A stretch of DNA of 64,000 nt, from assembly GCA_958496175.1 (NCBI GenBank), contig OY292278.1, forward strand, positions 50,344,001 to 50,408,000, given 5' to 3'. The notes beneath the pieces were generated by a model. The model was not told where the DNA came from and searched no databases. It was given only the letters and a program-made list of their open reading frames with translations. The position numbers and the translations under genes were made by a program. The stretch is from Sisyra terminalis. Lineage: Eukaryota; Arthropoda; Insecta; Neuroptera; Sisyridae. Within the stretch, counting starts at the first letter, position 1, and the number at the start of each line of letters is the position of its first letter. Positions 58,946 to 64,000 of this stretch are shown here, in pieces.

Positions 58946-61900
58946 GCATGAAGTCGAGGGTAATAGTCACATATAAATGCCAAACGGTTGATAACATTAA
59001 CGTTCTTGTTTCAGTCATGTATACATACTATTTCGAAAAAAAATATTACGACTGATAGCAATATTTTCTGTAAATAAATAAACGAAAAAATCCAAATGTA
59101 AAAGAAAGGAAAAGATTATGGGGCAATAGTTAAAAAATGGAGAGTGTCACGAAGCCGAAAGGTGGCGCCTACGCCTATCAAGAAAGCTACCGATTGATAT
59201 GCAAATATTTCATTACAAATTAGGGTCAATGTCGCCTACATACTTCTCTGATCTGTCCATATAACAACACACACACGGTCCATATATTTCCAATTTTTTT
59301 TCCACACTCCATAATTTCCCATTAATTTTCAAATACCAACAGTACATTGAAAGCTCATAAATGTATTGGCACTAATTTCAGCCGTGTTTTCCATCTAAAC
59401 TTAATGAAATGGTAATTAAGAGTGAACTGTTGAATGATTTAATTGTTGCAATTCGTTGTGCCATAAATTACTTTCTTAACCTTAACCATTTACGATTTCT
59501 GTTGGTTTATTTAGTTCATTCGCGTTTTTTTTCTGAATTTAATGATAAAATATCTGCATTGAACGATTATATTGATACGCCTATTTTAATGAGCTGGTTT
59601 TCCTTAGAACTTTTTTTTTTTTTTTATTAAACTTTAATCACGCAAATATAAAAGCTTTTACTTTTGTTTTAGATATATCATTTAATTGACTCCACAGAGT
59701 CTTATCATTACGAAACTCAAAAATCTTTGCGACCAAAAGAGAAATTGGAATGATTTTCATTTTAAGCCAAGATTGCCAATTTTTGATTGATAAGACTTCA
59801 AGTGGTGTTTTTACAATTTGGTAAATGGTTCTATTTTTGGGTATGGATTAATTAGAGAGTTATGATCGTAAAAAGTCTCTGACAGAGGAAAACAAAAATA
59901 TTTTTGAAAAATATTTGAGCAATAATTGAATGAAATGACTCGCCAGAATGGCGAGACCAGTAAAACTGAAATCACTAACAAGATTGATATCAAAATTGAC
60001 GGTTTGATCTCATTTTCCTTTTAATGTTTCTATAAACAGTTCAAAATTGTCTTGAACAGAGCTTATGAATCAATTAGAAATGTTTTACTGATTATTGTTG
60101 AGTCATACAAATGAATAAGGCAAGTAGACGATGTAGGTGATTACTTTTAGGAAAAAAAAAATTTTGTGGGATCTTTATTTGGTTAAAAATCTCAAATAAT
60201 AGGTGTGTAAACTGTCTTTAATTTAACAACATTTGAAATCTTTACAATAAATCCTTTTCTAGTGAAATGAATTTTAATTATTTTACACATAGAATTGGTA
60301 GGAAAAACCTTTGTATTTTTAGCTAACTTTCTTTTATTAAATTCTCTTTTCACATAAAATTACAATATTGCTATTAAATTTTATATCCGGTACGATTAAG
60401 ATTGAGAAATGATTGAAACTCTCCCATTCCAATCAGCAAAAGTACGAGTTTTCAGTCACGAACTCATAAAAAAAATATATTTATTTCAAAAGCAATAATA
60501 TATCATTAATATTCAACTAAAAACTCTAATTTCTTGTTGTTAATTATTTAAAAAAAATATATATAATAGGCAGATCGAAAACTTCCTTATTAGTAAATAG
60601 TCATCACAGATCTATTGAAAATGTTTCTTATGTAAAAATTTGTTGAACAAAAGAACTTTTTTTTTCAGACAAAATATTTTGATTGACAATTTTAACGTGG
60701 ACCTAAAAGTCCCTTCACTTGGCCAATCAAAGAAATCGATCGATTTTTCAATGAACCTCAAGGCTGAGATTTTATTGATCGAATATCCTCAGAGATTGAT
60801 GAAATGTTTTTCATGTAGTATGATGTGATTAATATGGAGGAAAAATGAAATGTTTTGATTGTAGGTGCAAGATGTAGGCCTTATCCAATTAATCAAAAAC
60901 GTGGCTTTTATTATACAATAGGTAAAATAAATTTATTACCAGGATTCTGGGCGTTTTCTTTCGCCTCTAATATATTGAAGAATTCGGTCAAAGATTGTCC
61001 GTTACGATTGTAACCGTATTGTGATTGTATCAATACGAAATAAAAGTCTAATTAATTATAAAACGTACATATTTATAAGCCCTTTTGAACCACTGAAGGT
61101 CATCCACTGAATTGATCACTTGATTCAATGTTTTTTTTTTTTTTTTTTTTTTGGAAATGTTAGTCTTTTTGGTTTTTACAAATCATTTTTTTTTTCATGT
61201 CAAGTAAGTGGATTGAGAGAATAATTTTGATAATTACATAAAGCTATAATATGAAATTGTTGTTTCATTTCCGCGAGCCAAAGGCAATCGCATAAAGTGC
61301 GTTCAATGCAAGTCTACCTACATATTTGCCTCTTATGTATTACACCAGAGGATAGGTGCATTAAATATGTGTGGTCAATGAAACCTTACAGCAAAAAAAT
61401 TGATAAGTTTGGTCCAATTTCAAATTGAATATCATTAGTGTTTTAATTCTAGTTTTTTTTTTTTAAATCAGCCTTTCCAATTAAAACAGAAAGAAAATAT
61501 AATGTCGATTTTATGGTTTCATCGAATTTTATATATTTTTCGTCTAAAATACTATGTTTGAATTATTTTTGTTCAAAAATTCAAATTCAAGTGATTGGTT
61601 TTGATAGAATTAAAATCTAATATTTTACCTAAAATTTACTAATTTTTTATTAAATTTTTATCCTTTTTAGGTTTATGAAGAAGCTGAAACTCTTGGCAAA
61701 TATTTTAAATAGTAAACTACAAAAAAATCTTTGAAATTTAATGAAATTTTCCAAATCAAAGAAGTCATCTGTCGTTAAGTGTAAAATTTGGTATAAGGAA
61801 AAATATCAATACCTAAATCGTTAAATTTTGAATAAAATACAACTTAAATGTGGAAATTTTGTTTCAGGAAATTGAAGAATTTTTACTGATTACCTAATAA

Positions 61901-61983
61901 AGTCTTTTGTGTTCAAAATTAATTGTAAGGGAAAACATTATGCTTAAGCACTAAAACTTTATAGTTAGTTACAAAAACAGTAA
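58946..61983. other. Noncoding DNA with long T homopolymers, no gene seen
   Basis: A run of about 23 T at 61130-61152 and shorter runs near 59611 and 61455. 59100-59410 and 61260-61400 are less AT-biased and unique in the window. The 73-codon frame at 59409 and the 62-codon frame at 60640 have no recognisable domain. Confidence 0.45.
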
Positions 61984-63545
61984 AGGGTCAGTCCATAGCT
62001 TCGTTATTTTTTTTAATTCTGATTTTTTTTTTGCTATCACCCCAACATGTCGGTAGTTCAAATTCATCATTATTTTAATTTTATTGTTTTTAGTTTTCCA
62101 GTGGTGGCCATATTAGTTTTACTAGGCGCAGACATTTTCGCACTTTTAAGGGTTTGCGGAAACTTGCTTATCTCAGGCCCTATTTGTCCTATTAAAATGA
62201 AACTAAAAGCAGTGAGTTCATGAAAATATAAGCTATAAGGTTGTAATAAGACGTTTTCACCTAAATTTAATTCTAAGGGGTGAAATTTCAGCCTAAATTT
62301 TTAGCTCTCATTTGTAAAAACTACAAATTTCACGAAAACATTGTGAAGGAAGGGAAAGAGTCTACACATTAAAACTTTTTTTACAAACAATTAGGTACTA
62401 GTTTTATTAAAAAACAAAATTTGAAGTCTGAGACTTTAAGTCTATTCAAAATAAAAAATAACAAAATTTTGAAATTTTCAAAATTTGCAATTTTCTGAGT
62501 TCAATATCTCTGGTGGGGGATCAGATAAAAATCTGAAATATCACCTCATTATAGTACTGTATGATAGTATTATGCACCTAAAATTTGGAGTTTAAGATTT
62601 GACTAGGAGCAGAGGTAATGCAAGCACAAAATGTCAAAATAATGCATCCTTCAGTAGGTGACTATAATGTATTTACCCATTTAATATGTGACATATACCC
62701 GGCAAAAAGGGCATTTTACACAAAGCAACATATACTCTGGGCTAACTGTTATTCATATCTTAAATTTAAAACATATACTTCTTCCTGAAAGCTATAGTAT
62801 TTGTCACATATTAAATGGGTAAATATATTATAGTCACCTACTGAAGGATGCATTATTTTGACATTTTATGCTTGCAATACCTCTGGTCCTAGTCCAATCT
62901 CAAACTCCAAATTTTAGGTGCATAATACTATAATACAGTACTATAATTAGGTGATATTTCAGATTTTTATCTGGTCCCCCACCAGAGATATTGAGCTCAG
63001 AAAATTGCAAATTTTGAAAATTTCCAAATTTTGTTATTTTTTATTTTAAAAAGGCTTAAAGTCTCAGACTTCAAATTTTGTTTTTGAATACAACTTGTAT
63101 CTAATTGTTTGTAAAAAAAAGTTTTAACGTGTAGACTCTTTCCCTTCCTTCACAATATTTCCATGAAAATTGGAGTTTTTACAAATGAGAGCTAAAAATT
63201 TATTCTGAAATTTCACCCCTTAGAATTACATTTAGGTGAAAATGTCTTATTACAACCTTATAGCTTATATTTTCATGAGCCCACTGCTTTTGGTTTCATT
63301 TTGATAAGACAAATAGGGCCTGAGATAATCAAGTTTCCGCAAACCCTTAAAAGTGCAAAAATGTCTGCGCCTAGTAAAACTAATATCCGGCCACCACTGG
63401 AAAACTAAAAACAATAAAATTAAAATAATGATGAATTTGAACTACCAACATCTTGGAGTGATTGCACACAAAAAAATATATTTTTTTAAAATGATCGAGC
63501 AACCATTTCATTTATTTTTGGACCACGTTATTTGGACTGACCCTA
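61984..63545. mobile_element. 1.56-kb palindromic foldback, ends AGGGTCAGTCC
   Basis: Begins AGGGTCAGTCCATA and ends TTTGGACTGACCCT. The left arm (about 61984-62693) and right arm (about 62797-63545) mirror each other nearly throughout: TTTTCCAGTGGTGGCC, ACTAGGCGCAGACATTTT, TAAGGGTTTGCGGAAACTTG, CTCAGGCCCTATTTGTC, TCAATATCTCTGGTGGGGGA, GGTGACTATAATGTATTTAC. The loop is only about 100 bp. A minor insertion or divergence affects the part at 63420-63520. No transposase gene. A transcript would fold into a very long hairpin. Confidence 0.86.
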
Positions 63546-64000
63546 AGTGAAAAATCATACATTTTATTCAAATGATTTTTTTTAACTTTTCAGATTCCAA
63601 AGACATAGCTATTGTGAAAAGTTCAATTACGTATAACTATTGGTTGAAACAATAAAAATAAATCATTGGCACTCGATTTTCTATGAGATATCAATCGTAA
63701 TTTCCAAGCAAAATCCCCCGACAATTAACTAATGAAATGTGCCATAAATTCAACGTTTAATTTAACTATAACTTAATAAATTGACTAAAGTACGAAATAA
63801 ATTTAAAATATTGAGCTATTATCACCTCAGTGTGACCCAAATACATACGGTTACGATACACCCAACCGCCCCCTTGTCTCTCAAACTTACAATTTTCATG
63901 CATCCAATTGCAAAAATAATTTGACAAGGAAAAAAAAACAATCCGAAGAAAAAAATGCGTTACATGTCGGAATAAATCAAATATCACATGAAGTGTAAGT
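63546..64000. other. AT-rich DNA, no gene seen
   Basis: No repeat end or coding frame I can support; the minus-strand 73-codon frame at 63766 has no recognisable domain. Confidence 0.45.

Noticed and set aside
61130..61152. Long T run as a poly(A) tail of a retrocopy on the minus strand
   Set aside because: No coding sequence or element body adjoins it and no target duplication was seen; T and A runs are frequent in this window.

Overview
This window looks like AT-rich insect nuclear DNA. Two spliced genes encode cuticular proteins with an RR-2 type Rebers-Riddiford chitin-binding domain (Pfam chitin_bind_4), a family confined to arthropods. Both are on the + strand, about 17 kb apart, and have GT-AG introns. 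Almost everything else is AT-rich noncoding DNA full of old, nested, non-autonomous repeats. I see no rRNA, tRNA, CRISPR or prokaryotic feature. The order of insect cannot be fixed from the sequence; a beetle-like genome is only a guess.

Layout. 1-2075: noncoding, with a three-copy tandem repeat of about 372 bp. 2149-3862: the 3' two exons of a long RR-2 cuticular protein gene, whose 5' exon is uncertain. 4075-7170: a degenerate tandem array of about 630 bp units sharing one strikingly conserved 31-nt core. 8179-8488: a small foldback carrying a hammerhead-ribozyme-like core. 9838-10236: a PIF/Harbinger-like MITE flanked by TAA. 10737-11600: foldback family B, with alternating inverted units. 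13655-14672 and 18776-19741: foldback family A, either side of a second stretch of 31-nt core repeats. 20572-25749: a complete second RR-2 gene with TATA box, initiator, tiny first coding exon, 3.9-kb first intron and poly(A) signal.

25.8-33.4 kb: more MITEs, hAT-like ends, a Helitron protein remnant, foldback A interrupted by foldback B, and a 1,025-bp tandem duplication. 33.4-64 kb: no supported host gene; it holds foldback A (37955-39213), another foldback (41442-42173), foldback B (42205-42895), tandem duplications (45.7-47.8, 50.8-51.3 and 58.15-58.9 kb), a foldback with 450-480-bp arms (53045-54341) and a near-complete 1.56-kb palindrome (61984-63545).

How the genes work together. Both products should be secreted by epidermis and bind chitin through the RR-2 domain. 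The downstream one is a short Ala/Pro/Tyr/His repeat protein of common type. The upstream one has an unusually long, non-repetitive charged tail. Being tandem and in the same orientation, they probably belong to a CPR gene cluster. All repeat-family names and exon joins below are from reading by eye; no alignment or database search was run.
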